From NCBI GenBank assembly GCA_002347085.1, contig DDWW01000045.1:38336-80767 (forward strand): a stretch of DNA of 42,432 nt, in the 5' to 3' direction. Positions 23,828 through 33,054 of the stretch are shown here, piece by piece. Position 1 is the stretch's first letter; every line of letters begins with the position of its first letter. The position numbers and the translations under genes are program-made. A model generated the notes under the pieces. The model made no database searches. It was not told where the DNA came from and was given only the letters and a program-made list of their open reading frames with translations. The DNA is from Desulfobulbaceae bacterium UBA2276. GTDB lineage: Bacteria > Desulfobacterota > Desulfobulbia > Desulfobulbales > Desulfocapsaceae.

Positions 23828-25533
23828 ACCCTGCCCAACTTCTGGAACACTTCAACCGCATCAGCGAAGCGCCGGACGCCGTGGCGCGGTTGCGTCGCTT
23901 TATTCTGGATCTGGCGGTTCGCGGCAAGCTGGTGGCGCAAGATCCGAACGACGAACCGGCGGCGGAACTGCTTAAGCGGATTCAGGCGGAGAAGTCGCAG
24001 TTGGTGAAGGAAGGACGGCTCAAGAAGACGATGGCCGATCTGAAAATTGAAAGTTTAGACGTACCGTTTGATTTGCCGCCCGTTTGGGTGTGGACATGTC
24101 TCGGTGATGTTGCTCAATATGGAATTTCAGATAAAGTCGATTCCAATAAAGATATTGCGGTCGATACGTGGGTGCTTGATCTTGAGGATATAGAAAAAGG
24201 CACATCGCGATTGATTGAACGTATCTATTCATTGGCGCGTCCTTTTCGGAGCACGAAAACTATTTTTAAATCAGGGGACGTGCTGTTTGGGAAGCTGCGT
24301 CCTTATTTGAACAAAGTCTTGGTGGCAGATCAGGACGGTGTGTGTACGACCGAGATTATTCCAATTCGCGGCTATTGCGGAATGGCGCCAGAGTATATGA
24401 AATTGGTTTTGAAGTCGTCGTTGACGATGGCGCGAGTTGATCGGTTGATGTACGGCATGAAAATGCCGCGTCTTGGAACAGGTGACGCTGTTGCATTGAG
24501 CTTTCCCCTTCCCCCCCTCGCCGAACAACACCGCATCGTCGCCAAGGTCGATGAGCTGATGGCGCTGTGTGACCAGTTGGAGGCGGCACAGAGCAAGCGC
24601 GAGAAACAACGCGACCGTCTGGTGGCGGCCAGTTTGCATTGTGTCGGCACCGCCTTGCCGGAATCACTCCCTGCGGTCGCCCACTTTCACCTCGATAACC
24701 TGCCGCACCTCACCACCTGCCCCGAACACATCAAACAACTGCGCCAGACCATCCTCAACCTCGCCGTCCGTGGCCGTCTCGTCCCCCAAGACCCCAACGA
24801 CGAACCGGCGGCGGAACTGTTGAAGCGGATTCAGGTCGAGAAAGCGCGGTTGGTGAAGGAGGAAAAGATCAAGAAGGACAGGCCATTACCGCAGATATTG
24901 GAAGAGGAAAAGCTGTTCGTACTCCCAAAGGGATGGGAGTGGGTCCGCATGCAGGCCGTCTATGATGTACGCGATGGAACCCATGACACACCTAAATATG
25001 TCGAGGGTGACGGTGTTCCATTAATTACCAGCCGGAATTTTGTCGACGGAAAAATCGCGTTCGATGACGCTAAACTGATTTCTTGGGGTGATCATAATTC
25101 CATCAAAAAACGTTCTTGCGTTGATAGGGGGGACATTCTTTATTCCATGATCGGAGGCAACATCGGAAATCAGGTTCTCGTTTGTACTGACCGTGAGTTC
25201 AGTATCAAAAATGTCGCCTTATTTAAGTACTACACGAAGAAAGAATCGCTGCCGGAGTACCTGAACCTGTTTCTTAAGACGGTAACAATTGGCTTACAAA
25301 ACAAAGCTGTAGGCGGTGCTCAACCCTTTGTATCTTTGTCATTGCTCAGGAATATTCTTTTCCCGTTTCCACCTCTCGCCGAACAACACCGCATCGTCGC
25401 CAAGGTTGATGAGCTGGTGGCCCTGTGTGACCAATTGGAAGCCCAACTCGCCACCACTCAGACCGACAGCCGCCGCCTGCTCGAAGCCGTGCTCCGTGAC
25501 GCGCTTGTGTTTCATTGCAAAAATAACAGGTAG
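23824..25533 (+). CDS. hsdS: Type I R-M specificity subunit HsdS
   Basis: Recognises the split target sequence and docks HsdM. The 569-residue protein has two target-recognition domains (about residues 80-225 and 370-520). Each is preceded by a repeat containing LAVRG(K/R)LV and QDPNDEPAAELLKRIQ and followed by PPLAEQHRIVAKVDEL with LCDQLEA. The repeats are also near-identical at DNA level, while the recognition domains are visibly richer in A and T. It overlaps the DUF1016 gene by 4 bp. The recognition sequence cannot be read from the protein. Confidence 0.96.
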   Translation: MNPAQLLEHFNRISEAPDAVARLRRFILDLAVRGKLVAQDPNDEPAAELLKRIQAEKSQLVKEGRLKKTMADLKIESLDVPFDLPPVWVWTCLGDVAQYGISDKVDSNKDIAVDTWVLDLEDIEKGTSRLIERIYSLARPFRSTKTIFKSGDVLFGKLRPYLNKVLVADQDGVCTTEIIPIRGYCGMAPEYMKLVLKSSLTMARVDRLMYGMKMPRLGTGDAVALSFPLPPLAEQHRIVAKVDELMALCDQLEAAQSKREKQRDRLVAASLHCVGTALPESLPAVAHFHLDNLPHLTTCPEHIKQLRQTILNLAVRGRLVPQDPNDEPAAELLKRIQVEKARLVKEEKIKKDRPLPQILEEEKLFVLPKGWEWVRMQAVYDVRDGTHDTPKYVEGDGVPLITSRNFVDGKIAFDDAKLISWGDHNSIKKRSCVDRGDILYSMIGGNIGNQVLVCTDREFSIKNVALFKYYTKKESLPEYLNLFLKTVTIGLQNKAVGGAQPFVSLSLLRNILFPFPPLAEQHRIVAKVDELVALCDQLEAQLATTQTDSRRLLEAVLRDALVFHCKNNR

Positions 25534-25543
25534 GATAAATGAT

Positions 25544-25571
25544 CGTCATTCCGGCGTAGAACGGAATGACG
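25544..25571. repeat. REP-like hairpin CGTCATTCCG
   Basis: A perfect 10-bp inverted repeat, CGTCATTCCG / CGGAATGACG, with an 8-nt loop, between the convergent hsdS and MazG-like genes. This resembles an interspersed palindrome common in many proteobacteria; no T run follows. Confidence 0.65.
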
Positions 25572-25594
25572 GGGTAGCCAAGACATTCAGTATT

Positions 25595-25900
25595 TTAGGG
25601 AGTTACCGGATATTTCTTCGCATTCCCCACCATCTTCTTATGGGCCGCCTCTATCGGATCTATGCCAAACTTGGAGGCGAGCATGGTGAGGTAGATCATC
25701 ACGTCGCCGATCTCCTCTGCAATGTGGTCGCGGGTGGCCTCGTCCACTTCTCTGCTCTCCGGGCCTTCCATCCACTGAAAGATCTCCACCAGTTCCGCCG
25801 TCTCGACACTGAGGGCCATGACCAGGTTTTTGGGGGAGTGAAACTGCTCCCAATTGCGCTCTTTGACGAATTTGGCAAGATTTTCCAGGAGTTTTTTCAT
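25595..25900 (-). CDS. MazG-like nucleotide pyrophosphohydrolase
   Basis: A 101-residue all-alpha NTP pyrophosphohydrolase of the RS21-C6/dCTPase type, predicted to hydrolyse non-canonical or excess dNTPs to dNMP and pyrophosphate. Metal-binding motifs are ETAELVEIFQW near residue 33 and EEIGDVMIYL near 62; NWEQFHSPKNLVMAL is the usual N-terminal block. Length is normal. It is convergent with hsdS, and the ribosome site is weak. Its position beside the R-M operon could be chance. Confidence 0.92.
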   Translation of the reverse strand: MKKLLENLAKFVKERNWEQFHSPKNLVMALSVETAELVEIFQWMEGPESREVDEATRDHIAEEIGDVMIYLTMLASKFGIDPIEAAHKKMVGNAKKYPVTP

Positions 25901-26023
25901 GATATCTGTCTTTGTCGTGGTATTTGTTGGTGGATTCTGGTAAATTTTTTCGATTTTACTCCGTCAGTGTAGCATTGATTCCGGGGTGCGTAACCAAGTT
26001 TCCCTTTTAGTGGATATAAATTC

Positions 26024-28159
26024 ATGAGAACTCGTTTTTTTGTTTTGTTTTATGCCTTTTTTGCGGTCTTGCTGGTTTTTTCTTCTTTGGACATTGGCCT
26101 GGCCAATGGGCCGGTTTCGGTGGACCCAGGGAGAAGCAAGATGATTGGCTATATGCTCAGCAAGCAATTGCCGGGGATGCATTTCAGCGATAAGAAGATG
26201 GATGATTCCTTGAGTCGTGCCGCTTTTGATCTCTATCTGAAACAGCTTGATTTCCAGAAGCGTTTTCTGTTGCAGGAGGATGTAGTTGTCCTGACCGCCT
26301 ATAATAAGTTGATTGATGATGAACTGGTACGTGGAGATTTGGCCTTGCCGCAACAAGGGTTTGACCTCCTGAATATTCGTATTCAGCAGGTTGAAAAGAT
26401 GGTGGATGAGATCTTGGCCGCCGAGATTGATGTCAATCAGAAAGAGTCGTATGAGACTGATCCGGAAAAAGTGACCTATGTCGCCGACCTCAAGGGTTTG
26501 CGGGAATATTGGCGCAAGATGCTGAAGGCGCAGATCTTGTCCCGATATCTGGACGCACTGGCCGATCAGGAGAAGGCCAAAGAGAAGAAAAGTGATGCCC
26601 TTCTGTGGAAGGAGGCCAAAGAAAGAGTGGTTAAACAGAACAAAGAGTTTTTCCATCGTCTGCATCAAGAGACGGTTCAGGATCATCTTGATCGTTATTT
26701 TGACGCCGTCACTCGGGCCTTTGACCCGCATACCAATTATATGCCCCCGGATAACAAGGAAGATTTTGATATCCACATGCGCGGAAGTCTGGAAGGGATT
26801 GGCGCCGTGTTGCGTGAGGAGGATGGCTATATCAAAGTGGTGTCTATTATCCCGGGCAGCGCCTCAGCCAAGGGAGGACAGCTTGAGGCCGAGGATATTA
26901 TTCTGGAGGTAGCCCAGAAAGGCGCTGATCCGGTGGAGATTACTGATATGCGCCTGCGCGATGCCGTGCGTTTGATCAGGGGGCCCAAAGGGACAGAGGT
27001 GCGCCTGACCGTCAAAAAACCGGATGGGGCGAGGGTGGCAATTGCGCTCGTCAGAGATGTGGTCCAGATTGAAGAGACCTTTGTCAAATCGACATCCCTC
27101 GATGGCCCAGGGGGTGAGAAGATCGGATATATTATGATCCCCAGTTTTTATCGTGATTTTGAGGGGAGCAAAAATGGCAAGGAGTCCAGAAATTGCACCG
27201 ATGATACCAAAAAGGGTCTTGCGGAGCTGAAAAAAAACAACATCAGCGGGCTGATTCTTGATCTGCGTAATAATGGGGGCGGGTCATTGATGGACGCGGT
27301 TGATACCGCCGGGCTTTTTATCAAGCAGGGACCGATTGTGCAGGTGAAAAACAGCTCCGGCGTCCAGCGGATATTGAGCGATGAAGACCCGGAGATGGAG
27401 TATGATGGCCCGTTGGTAGTGCTGGTGAATCAGTTTTCGGCCTCGGCCTCGGAGATTGTCGCAGCGGCCCTCCAGGATTATGGCCGGGCGGTGATTATTG
27501 GCGGCCAGCACACCCATGGCAAGGGCACAGTCCAGACCATCGTTGATATGAATGAAAATATCCCCTCCCTGCATCTGCGCACCTATGACGATTTAGGGGC
27601 CCTTAAGGTGACTATTCAGAAATTTTACCGGGTTGATGGCGGATCGACGCAATATAAAGGTGTGGAATCGGACATTGTCCTGCCGAGCCTGTTTCAATAT
27701 CTGAAATCAGGGGAACAGTATCTTGATTATTCTCTGCCCTGGGATCAGGTGGAGCCAACCCCTTTTGAGAGATACAGCGGCAAAAAGTTTGATCTGAATC
27801 GTTTGTTGATGGCCAGCAAGCAGCGGGTTGATTCCGACTCCGGGTTGCAGGTTATTGCCGATGAAGCGAAAAAGGCGGAGGAGAGAAGCAAGGACAGTGT
27901 GATCTCGCTACAGTTAAGTGATATGCAGAAAAAGCGCGAAGAGGCAGAGCTGGCCCGAAAAAAGATTGGCTCCCATTATCGGAAATATCGGGTGGAACAG
28001 GATGGAGAAATGAGTGGCGAGGCGGAGCTTGGTGCGAAAAAAGAAAACGGTGCCAAGAAGGGTGAAAAGGTAGATGAAAAACTGAAATGGCTGGAAGAGG
28101 TAAAAGACGATCCCTATATCGGCGAGTCCATGCGGGTCCTTGCCGATATGAGTAAATAG
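26024..28159 (+). CDS. prc: C-terminal processing (tail-specific) protease, S41 family
   Basis: Periplasmic serine protease like E. coli Prc/Tsp, which trims or degrades envelope proteins from their C-termini. The 711-residue protein has an N-terminal signal segment (FVLFYAFFAVLLVFSSLDIG), a long helical domain, a PDZ domain near residues 250-345 (GIGAVLREEDGYIKVVSIIPGS), and the protease core with LDLRNNGGGS, SASASE (472-477) and Lys500 in HGKGTVQ, forming the Ser/Lys dyad. A C-terminal DUF3340-like charged region follows. Size and order match Prc, not the shorter CtpA. The ribosome site is weak. Repeat copy C follows. Confidence 0.94.
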   Translation: MRTRFFVLFYAFFAVLLVFSSLDIGLANGPVSVDPGRSKMIGYMLSKQLPGMHFSDKKMDDSLSRAAFDLYLKQLDFQKRFLLQEDVVVLTAYNKLIDDELVRGDLALPQQGFDLLNIRIQQVEKMVDEILAAEIDVNQKESYETDPEKVTYVADLKGLREYWRKMLKAQILSRYLDALADQEKAKEKKSDALLWKEAKERVVKQNKEFFHRLHQETVQDHLDRYFDAVTRAFDPHTNYMPPDNKEDFDIHMRGSLEGIGAVLREEDGYIKVVSIIPGSASAKGGQLEAEDIILEVAQKGADPVEITDMRLRDAVRLIRGPKGTEVRLTVKKPDGARVAIALVRDVVQIEETFVKSTSLDGPGGEKIGYIMIPSFYRDFEGSKNGKESRNCTDDTKKGLAELKKNNISGLILDLRNNGGGSLMDAVDTAGLFIKQGPIVQVKNSSGVQRILSDEDPEMEYDGPLVVLVNQFSASASEIVAAALQDYGRAVIIGGQHTHGKGTVQTIVDMNENIPSLHLRTYDDLGALKVTIQKFYRVDGGSTQYKGVESDIVLPSLFQYLKSGEQYLDYSLPWDQVEPTPFERYSGKKFDLNRLLMASKQRVDSDSGLQVIADEAKKAEERSKDSVISLQLSDMQKKREEAELARKKIGSHYRKYRVEQDGEMSGEAELGAKKENGAKKGEKVDEKLKWLEEVKDDPYIGESMRVLADMSK

Positions 28160-28169
28160 CTTCCTCTAT

Positions 28170-28358
28170 GCGGCATAAGAGTCAGTAATTAAAAAGAGTA
28201 AGAAAAGCTTTGCTCTTTTTATAACAGCACCTTGTAAGTTGTTTACCACACGTCGCATCCAGGAACCAGCGGTAAAAATTGCTGTTTCCTGGATGCAGTA
28301 TAAGAGTCCGTAAATAAAAAGAGCAAGAAGAGCTTTGCTCTTTTTATAACGGACTCTA
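28170..28358 (-). repeat. Long dispersed repeat variant (copy C)
   Basis: This variant has two copies of hairpin 1 (AAAAAGAGTAAG...TTTGCTCTTTTT at about 28191-28220 and AAAAAGAGCAAG...TTTGCTCTTTTT at about 28316-28345) flanking hairpin 2 (CATCCAGGAACCAGC / GCTGTTTCCTGGATG, one mismatch). Hairpin 3 is absent. It fills most of the 307-bp gap between prc and the dsr locus, and hairpin 1 with its T runs could terminate prc. Confidence 0.75.
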
Positions 28359-28404
28359 AAAAAATCTTGATTAACAGAAAAAAAAGTGATAAAGCTCGGT
28401 GCTT

Positions 28405-28420
28405 ATGAATGATGATTCAT
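28405..28420. promoter_or_regulatory. Palindrome upstream of the dsr locus
   Basis: ATGAAT-GATG-ATTCAT lies 47 bp before the first gene, downstream of an A/T-rich stretch with a weak promoter-like TTGATT. It is a possible operator, seen only as symmetry. Confidence 0.3.
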
Positions 28421-28466
28421 TTAATGGGTGGCGTAGTGGTGCCGAAAGGCTTAGGATTGGTGACGA

Positions 28467-29000
28467 ATGAAGCTTGACGAGGCATTTAGGAATCATAGGG
28501 AAAAAATTGTTGATCGGTGGGTTGATTACACCCTGTCCACCTATGAGTCGTCCTCCTTTTTTAAGAAAGAAACGGATAAATTTGCCAATCCTATAGGTGG
28601 GAATACCCGTGAGGCCTTAAATGCCTTGTTTGGCCTGCTGGCAAAGAATGCTGACCCCTTGGAATTTGTTGCCCCTTTAGAGCAGATCATGCGCATTCGG
28701 GCTATTCAGGAGTTCATGCCCTCGGTGGCGGTAGGACCGATTCACGCGGTCAAGCATATTACCCGTGAGATCCTGGAAAAAGACAAGGAGCGGCGTCACT
28801 TGGTTCAGGATCTCTATGATTTTGAGTTTGCGGTTGATCTGGCCGTGCTGGCTGCCTTTGACCTGTACATGCAATGCCGGGAACGTTTGTACCAGGTGCG
28901 GATTAAGGAAATAAAGACCGGCAGTTACATTCTTACTGACAGCAAATGTCCGAGTAAATTGACTAATTTGCTGAAAACCGATATTCAACAGTCTGTTTAA
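28467..29000 (+). CDS. RsbRD N-terminal domain-like protein upstream of dsrM
   Basis: A 177-residue all-helical protein resembling the RsbT co-antagonist RsbRD N-terminal domain, a globin-like sensor module (HREKIVDRWVDYTLSTY, then NPIGGNTREALNALFGLL, then VDLAVLAAFDLYMQCRERLYQVRIKE). No catalytic or output domain follows. Genes of this type are often found just before dsrM in sulfate reducers, so a role with the Dsr complex or its regulation is plausible but unproven. It lies 88 bp before dsrM and is probably in the same transcript. Confidence 0.75.
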   Translation: MKLDEAFRNHREKIVDRWVDYTLSTYESSSFFKKETDKFANPIGGNTREALNALFGLLAKNADPLEFVAPLEQIMRIRAIQEFMPSVAVGPIHAVKHITREILEKDKERRHLVQDLYDFEFAVDLAVLAAFDLYMQCRERLYQVRIKEIKTGSYILTDSKCPSKLTNLLKTDIQQSV

Positions 29001-29088
29001 GCTGTTGAGAACCATTAACTGGGTGCTGGCGGAAAGGGGTTTCTTTCGCGCAGTTTCCAACACTGTTCAATTTGAAGCGAGGTAAGAA

Positions 29089-30114
29089 ATGAAGTACGCC
29101 TTCTCATTCCTGGCAGTCATTGCTCTGGTTTTGATTGCCGGATTCGGATCCCAGATTCCGGGTATGCAATACCTTTTTGGTGTTGTTGTTCCGTATCTGG
29201 CCATTATGCTCTTTGTGGGTGGCTTTGTTTATCGAGTCATGCAATGGGCGAAATCACCGGTTCCTTTTTCTATCCCTACCACCTGTGGCCAGGGAGCCTC
29301 CTTGGATTTTATCAAGCAGGACAAGCTTGATTGTCCGACCAAGACCTCTGAGGTTGCGGCCCGGATGTTTTTGGAGATCTTTCTGTTCCGGTCTCTCTTT
29401 CGTAATACCACATCCGAACTCCATAACGGACCCAAGATCACCTATGAATCCTCGAAATGGCTGTGGCTTTTTGGACTGCTGTTTCATTATTCCTTTCTGG
29501 TGATCGTGATCAGGCACATGCGTCTCTTTATTGATCCCATCCCTTTCTGGTTGTCGGCCATCGAAGGGGTTGATTCCATGTTGCAGATTGGCGCGCCCAC
29601 CCTCTATCTCTCCAGTGTAACCCTTCTGGGCGGGCTTCTTCTGCTCTTCGGGCGGCGTTTAGTAAATCGTCATGTTCGCTATATCTCATTGAACAACGAT
29701 TACTTCCCGTTGGTGCTTATTTTCGCTATTGGACTGACCGGTATCCTGATGCGCTATTTCCTGCGTACTGATATTGATATCATCAATATCAAAAATCTGG
29801 CCATGGGACTTGTGACCTTTTCGCCGGTGATCGGGGCCAAGATCGGGGCCATTTTTTATATCCATCTCTTCTTGGTCAGTACCCTGCTGGCTTACTTTCC
29901 TTTCAGTAAGCTGATGCACATGGGTGGCGTGTTTATGAGTCCCACCAGGAATATGGCCAATAACAGCCGGGCAAAACGGCACATCAATCCCTGGAATGAT
30001 CCGGAGATTAAGCCCCATTCTTACGCTGGATACGAGGATGAGTTCAGGGAGTTTATGGTGGATGCGGGGATTCCGGTTGAGAAAGAGTTGTCAGCCGCAA
30101 AGGACGAAGCGTGA
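29089..30114 (+). CDS. dsrM: DsrM, membrane b-type cytochrome of the DsrMKJOP complex
   Basis: NarI-like integral membrane subunit expected to bind two b hemes and exchange electrons with the quinone pool, passing them to DsrK. The 341-residue protein has about six membrane segments, such as YLAIMLFVGGFVYRV, WLWLFGLLFHYSFLVIVIRHMRLF and IGAIFYIHLFLVSTLLAYFPFS, with His in the HYSF, IRHMR, IHLF and KLMHMGG stretches suitable for heme. The C-terminus is hydrophilic and cytoplasmic. GAGGTAAGAA precedes the ATG. dsrK follows after about 40 bp. Confidence 0.96.
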   Translation: MKYAFSFLAVIALVLIAGFGSQIPGMQYLFGVVVPYLAIMLFVGGFVYRVMQWAKSPVPFSIPTTCGQGASLDFIKQDKLDCPTKTSEVAARMFLEIFLFRSLFRNTTSELHNGPKITYESSKWLWLFGLLFHYSFLVIVIRHMRLFIDPIPFWLSAIEGVDSMLQIGAPTLYLSSVTLLGGLLLLFGRRLVNRHVRYISLNNDYFPLVLIFAIGLTGILMRYFLRTDIDIINIKNLAMGLVTFSPVIGAKIGAIFYIHLFLVSTLLAYFPFSKLMHMGGVFMSPTRNMANNSRAKRHINPWNDPEIKPHSYAGYEDEFREFMVDAGIPVEKELSAAKDEA

Positions 30115-30155
30115 GCTTGCCCACACCCAAAACTAGCTTATAAGGATACATGACG

Positions 30156-31787
30156 ATGGCAGTTCCAAAATTAGAACAATTATCGAAAAGCGTAGTGCAG
30201 GGACCGTCCTTGGCAACAGGAGCGATACCTACCAAAGACTGGATGGATGTCGAGGCGGTTTTCAAGCCTGGTAATTATGCCTATCCGGCCAAAGTGGAAA
30301 AGGTTGAATACCTGAACAGCCAGAAAGGGCTCCATTTTCCCAATGCCCGGGAGTGGAATCCAGAGGATGATGACTGGAAGCTTCCCGAAGACTGGAAGGA
30401 TATTATCCTCAAGGGGCTCAAGGATCGTCTCGATAAATTCCGTTCATTGAAGATCTTCATGGATTGTTGCGTCCGTTGCGGGGCGTGCGCTGATAAATGC
30501 CACTTCTTCCTCGGAACCGGAGATCCAAAAAATATGCCGGTTTTGCGGGCCGAGCTACTGAGGTCGGTTTACCGCAATGACTTCACCATTGGTGGCAAGA
30601 TCCTGGGGAAGATGGCCGGTGGCCGGGAAATGACCGTTGGCGTGCTCAAGGAGTGGTTCATGTACTCCTATCAGTGCACTGAGTGTCGTCGTTGCTCTGT
30701 CTTCTGTCCTTACGGTATTGATACCGCCGAAGTCACCATGATGCTCCGTGAACTGCTGCATCTGGTGGGAGTGGGCATCAACTGGATTCTTGAGCCTGCC
30801 TCAAACTCCAACCGCACCGGTAACCATATGGGCTTGCAGCCCCATACCTTCAAGGACAATGTTGACTTCCTGGCCGATGATATTGAGAATCTGACGGGGG
30901 TAAAGATCAATCACTCCTTTAACCGGAAGGGGGCTGAGGTCCTGTTTATTACTCCTTCCGCTGATGTCTTTGCCGAGCCTGGTCTCTATACGGCCATGGG
31001 CTATCTGCTGCTTTTTGAGCATATTGGCCTCGACTACACCTGGTCAACCTATGCCTCTGAGGGTGGAAACTTTGGCCTCTTCACCAACAACGAGTTGATG
31101 AAGAAGCTGAACGGCAAGATGTACGCCGAGGCCAAGCGGCTGGGCGTGAAGTATATCATCGGTGGTGAATGTGGTCATATGTGGCGTGTAGTTCATCAGT
31201 ATATGGATACCATGAATGGCCCTGCTGATTTCCTGGAGGTGCCGAAATCATCGATTACCGGGACCACCTTTAACAATGCGGCCTCCACCAAGATGGTTCA
31301 TATCAGTGAGTTTACCGCCGATTTGATCAAGAATGGCAAGCTGAAGCTGGATAAGAGCCGGAATGCCCACGTGAAGGCAACCTTCCATGATTCCTGTAAT
31401 ACGGCGCGAGCCATGGGGCTGATGGATGAACCCCGCTATATCCTCGATCATGTCGTGGATAACTGGGTGGAAATGCCTGAAAATACCATTCGGGAGCAGA
31501 CCTTCTGTTGTGGATCCGGTACCGGCTTGAATACCGATGAAATCATGGAGCTCAGGATGCGTTCCGGACTGCCACGGGCCAATGCGGTGAAACATGTGAT
31601 CGATAAACATGATGTCAACACCCTTTCCTGTGTGTGTGCCATTGACCGCGCCACCCTGACCTCACTCATGAATTACTGGAACCCAGGTTGTAATGTGTGC
31701 GGGGTCTCGGAACTTGTCGGGAATGCCCTGGTAATGGATGGTGAAAATCGACAAGAACTTGACGAAGGTCTCAGAACCTTAGTCTAA
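30156..31787 (+). CDS. dsrK: DsrK, HdrD-like iron-sulfur subunit
   Basis: Cytoplasmic subunit related to heterodisulfide reductase HdrD; it is thought to reduce the DsrC trisulfide or disulfide formed in sulfite reduction. The protein of about 543 residues has two 4Fe-4S motifs (CVRCGACADKC and CTECRRCSVFCPYG) and C-terminal CCG-type ligands (ECGHMWR, DSCNTARAMG, TFCCGSGTGLN, CVCAIDR, CNVCGV) that build the catalytic cluster. The ATG at 30156 is preferred because the AAGGA at 30142-30146 is better spaced from it than from the ATG at 30150. dsrC and dsrAB are not in the window. Confidence 0.96.
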   Translation: MAVPKLEQLSKSVVQGPSLATGAIPTKDWMDVEAVFKPGNYAYPAKVEKVEYLNSQKGLHFPNAREWNPEDDDWKLPEDWKDIILKGLKDRLDKFRSLKIFMDCCVRCGACADKCHFFLGTGDPKNMPVLRAELLRSVYRNDFTIGGKILGKMAGGREMTVGVLKEWFMYSYQCTECRRCSVFCPYGIDTAEVTMMLRELLHLVGVGINWILEPASNSNRTGNHMGLQPHTFKDNVDFLADDIENLTGVKINHSFNRKGAEVLFITPSADVFAEPGLYTAMGYLLLFEHIGLDYTWSTYASEGGNFGLFTNNELMKKLNGKMYAEAKRLGVKYIIGGECGHMWRVVHQYMDTMNGPADFLEVPKSSITGTTFNNAASTKMVHISEFTADLIKNGKLKLDKSRNAHVKATFHDSCNTARAMGLMDEPRYILDHVVDNWVEMPENTIREQTFCCGSGTGLNTDEIMELRMRSGLPRANAVKHVIDKHDVNTLSCVCAIDRATLTSLMNYWNPGCNVCGVSELVGNALVMDGENRQELDEGLRTLV

Positions 31788-31815
31788 ACCGGACCAGAAC
31801 GGAGGAAATTGTATA

Positions 31816-32214
31816 ATGTATAATAAAGGAACAATCATACCAGGACTGATTATTTTCGTCCTCTTTGTGACCTTCCCCATCTGGTTTAATGGTTTGAAGG
31901 CGGGTGACCTGCCCAAACCTGAATTGCCACCAGGTGGAGAAAAAAAATGTGTTATGCCGGTAGAGTATATGCGGGCTAATCACATGCAGCTCTTAAACGA
32001 CTGGCGGGATAATGTCCTGCGCGACGACAACCGTGCGGTTGTTGAGATTGAGGGCAAGAAATACCGCAAAGGCCTGCAGATGGCCTGTATGCAGTGTCAT
32101 AGCAATAAAGAGAAGTTTTGTGATAATTGCCATACCTATGCCGCTGTAAATCCATATTGCTGGGACTGTCATCTGACTCCCAAGGAAGCAGCATCGAAGG
32201 AGGAGACCCACTGA
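31816..32214 (+). CDS. dsrJ: DsrJ, periplasmic triheme cytochrome c
   Basis: Small membrane-anchored cytochrome. The 132-residue protein has an uncleaved N-terminal anchor (IIPGLIIFVLFVTFPIWF) and three heme sites: CMQCH (91-95), CDNCH (102-106) and CWDCH (115-119). Cys45 in KKCVMP is the position known in DsrJ to serve as an unusual axial ligand to one heme. ACGGAGGAAATTGT precedes the ATG. Its TGA overlaps the dsrO start by one base. Confidence 0.96.
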   Translation: MYNKGTIIPGLIIFVLFVTFPIWFNGLKAGDLPKPELPPGGEKKCVMPVEYMRANHMQLLNDWRDNVLRDDNRAVVEIEGKKYRKGLQMACMQCHSNKEKFCDNCHTYAAVNPYCWDCHLTPKEAASKEETH

Positions 32215-33047
32215 TGGATACGCAAAGAAGAAAGTTCCTCAAAATTGCAGGTGTAACAGCACTTGCCGGGATCGGGGCCCCGGCCTTAGTCAGGTTGAGT
32301 TCTTCAACCGCCCTTGCCTCTGAGCATGGTGCTCCTCCTGCTGCTGAGCATGCCGCTGCAGCTGCGCACGGGGCACCGGTGGAAACCGCTCCGCAGGGTG
32401 TGCGTCTGGGCATGGTCATTGATATGCGCCGGATTACCGAACAGCCGGAGCTGCTCGATAATGCTATCGCTGCCTGTAACGCTGCCCATAATATCCCCCA
32501 GTTTGATAATCGCAAGAGCGAGGTCAAATGGATATGGAAGGCTCCTTTTGCCAATGTCTTTCCTGGAGAGTCCTCCTATCATTTGGCAAAAAGTGTTGAG
32601 AAGACAGATTTTGCTGTCCTCTGTAATCACTGTGATGATCCACCATGCGTGCGTGCCTGTCCTACACAGGCTACCTTCAAGGTGAAAGAAAATGGTATAG
32701 TGGCCATGGATTATCATCGTTGTATCGGTTGTCGTTTCTGTATGGCCGCCTGTCCGTATGGGGCGAGAAGTTTTAACTGGGAAGATCCACGGCCTTATAT
32801 CAAAAAATATAATAAGGATTTCCCAAGCCGTATGCGGGGTGTGGTTGAGAAATGCAACTTCTGCGGCGAGCGCTTGGCCCTTGGGCAGGAACCTGCCTGT
32901 GTAGAGGCCTGCCAAGGAACGGGAGCCATTGTTTTTGGTGATCTGAATGATGCGCAGTCAGAGATCAGGCAGGTTCTTGATAAAGAGTTTACGATCCAGA
33001 GGAATGCCTCACTGGGTACGAAACCTTCAGTCTTTTACATAGTGTGA
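32214..33047 (+). CDS. dsrO: DsrO, periplasmic ferredoxin-like subunit
   Basis: A periplasmic iron-sulfur protein carrying up to four 4Fe-4S clusters, relaying electrons between DsrJ and DsrP. The 277-residue protein starts with a Tat signal (RRKFLKIAG, then an Ala-rich stretch). Cluster motifs are CNHCDDPPCVRACP, CIGCRFCMAACPYG and CNFCGERLALGQEPACVEAC. An Ala/His-rich stretch (AEHAAAAAHGAP) follows the signal. AAGGAGGAGACCC gives the ribosome site. The start overlaps the dsrJ stop. Confidence 0.96.
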   Translation: MDTQRRKFLKIAGVTALAGIGAPALVRLSSSTALASEHGAPPAAEHAAAAAHGAPVETAPQGVRLGMVIDMRRITEQPELLDNAIAACNAAHNIPQFDNRKSEVKWIWKAPFANVFPGESSYHLAKSVEKTDFAVLCNHCDDPPCVRACPTQATFKVKENGIVAMDYHRCIGCRFCMAACPYGARSFNWEDPRPYIKKYNKDFPSRMRGVVEKCNFCGERLALGQEPACVEACQGTGAIVFGDLNDAQSEIRQVLDKEFTIQRNASLGTKPSVFYIV

Positions 33048-33054
33048 GGGCGTC

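Noticed and set aside
18755..25571. The hsd region as an integrated mobile island with attachment sites
   Set aside because: No integrase, tRNA or direct repeat was found at its edges; acquisition is suggested only by codon use and position.
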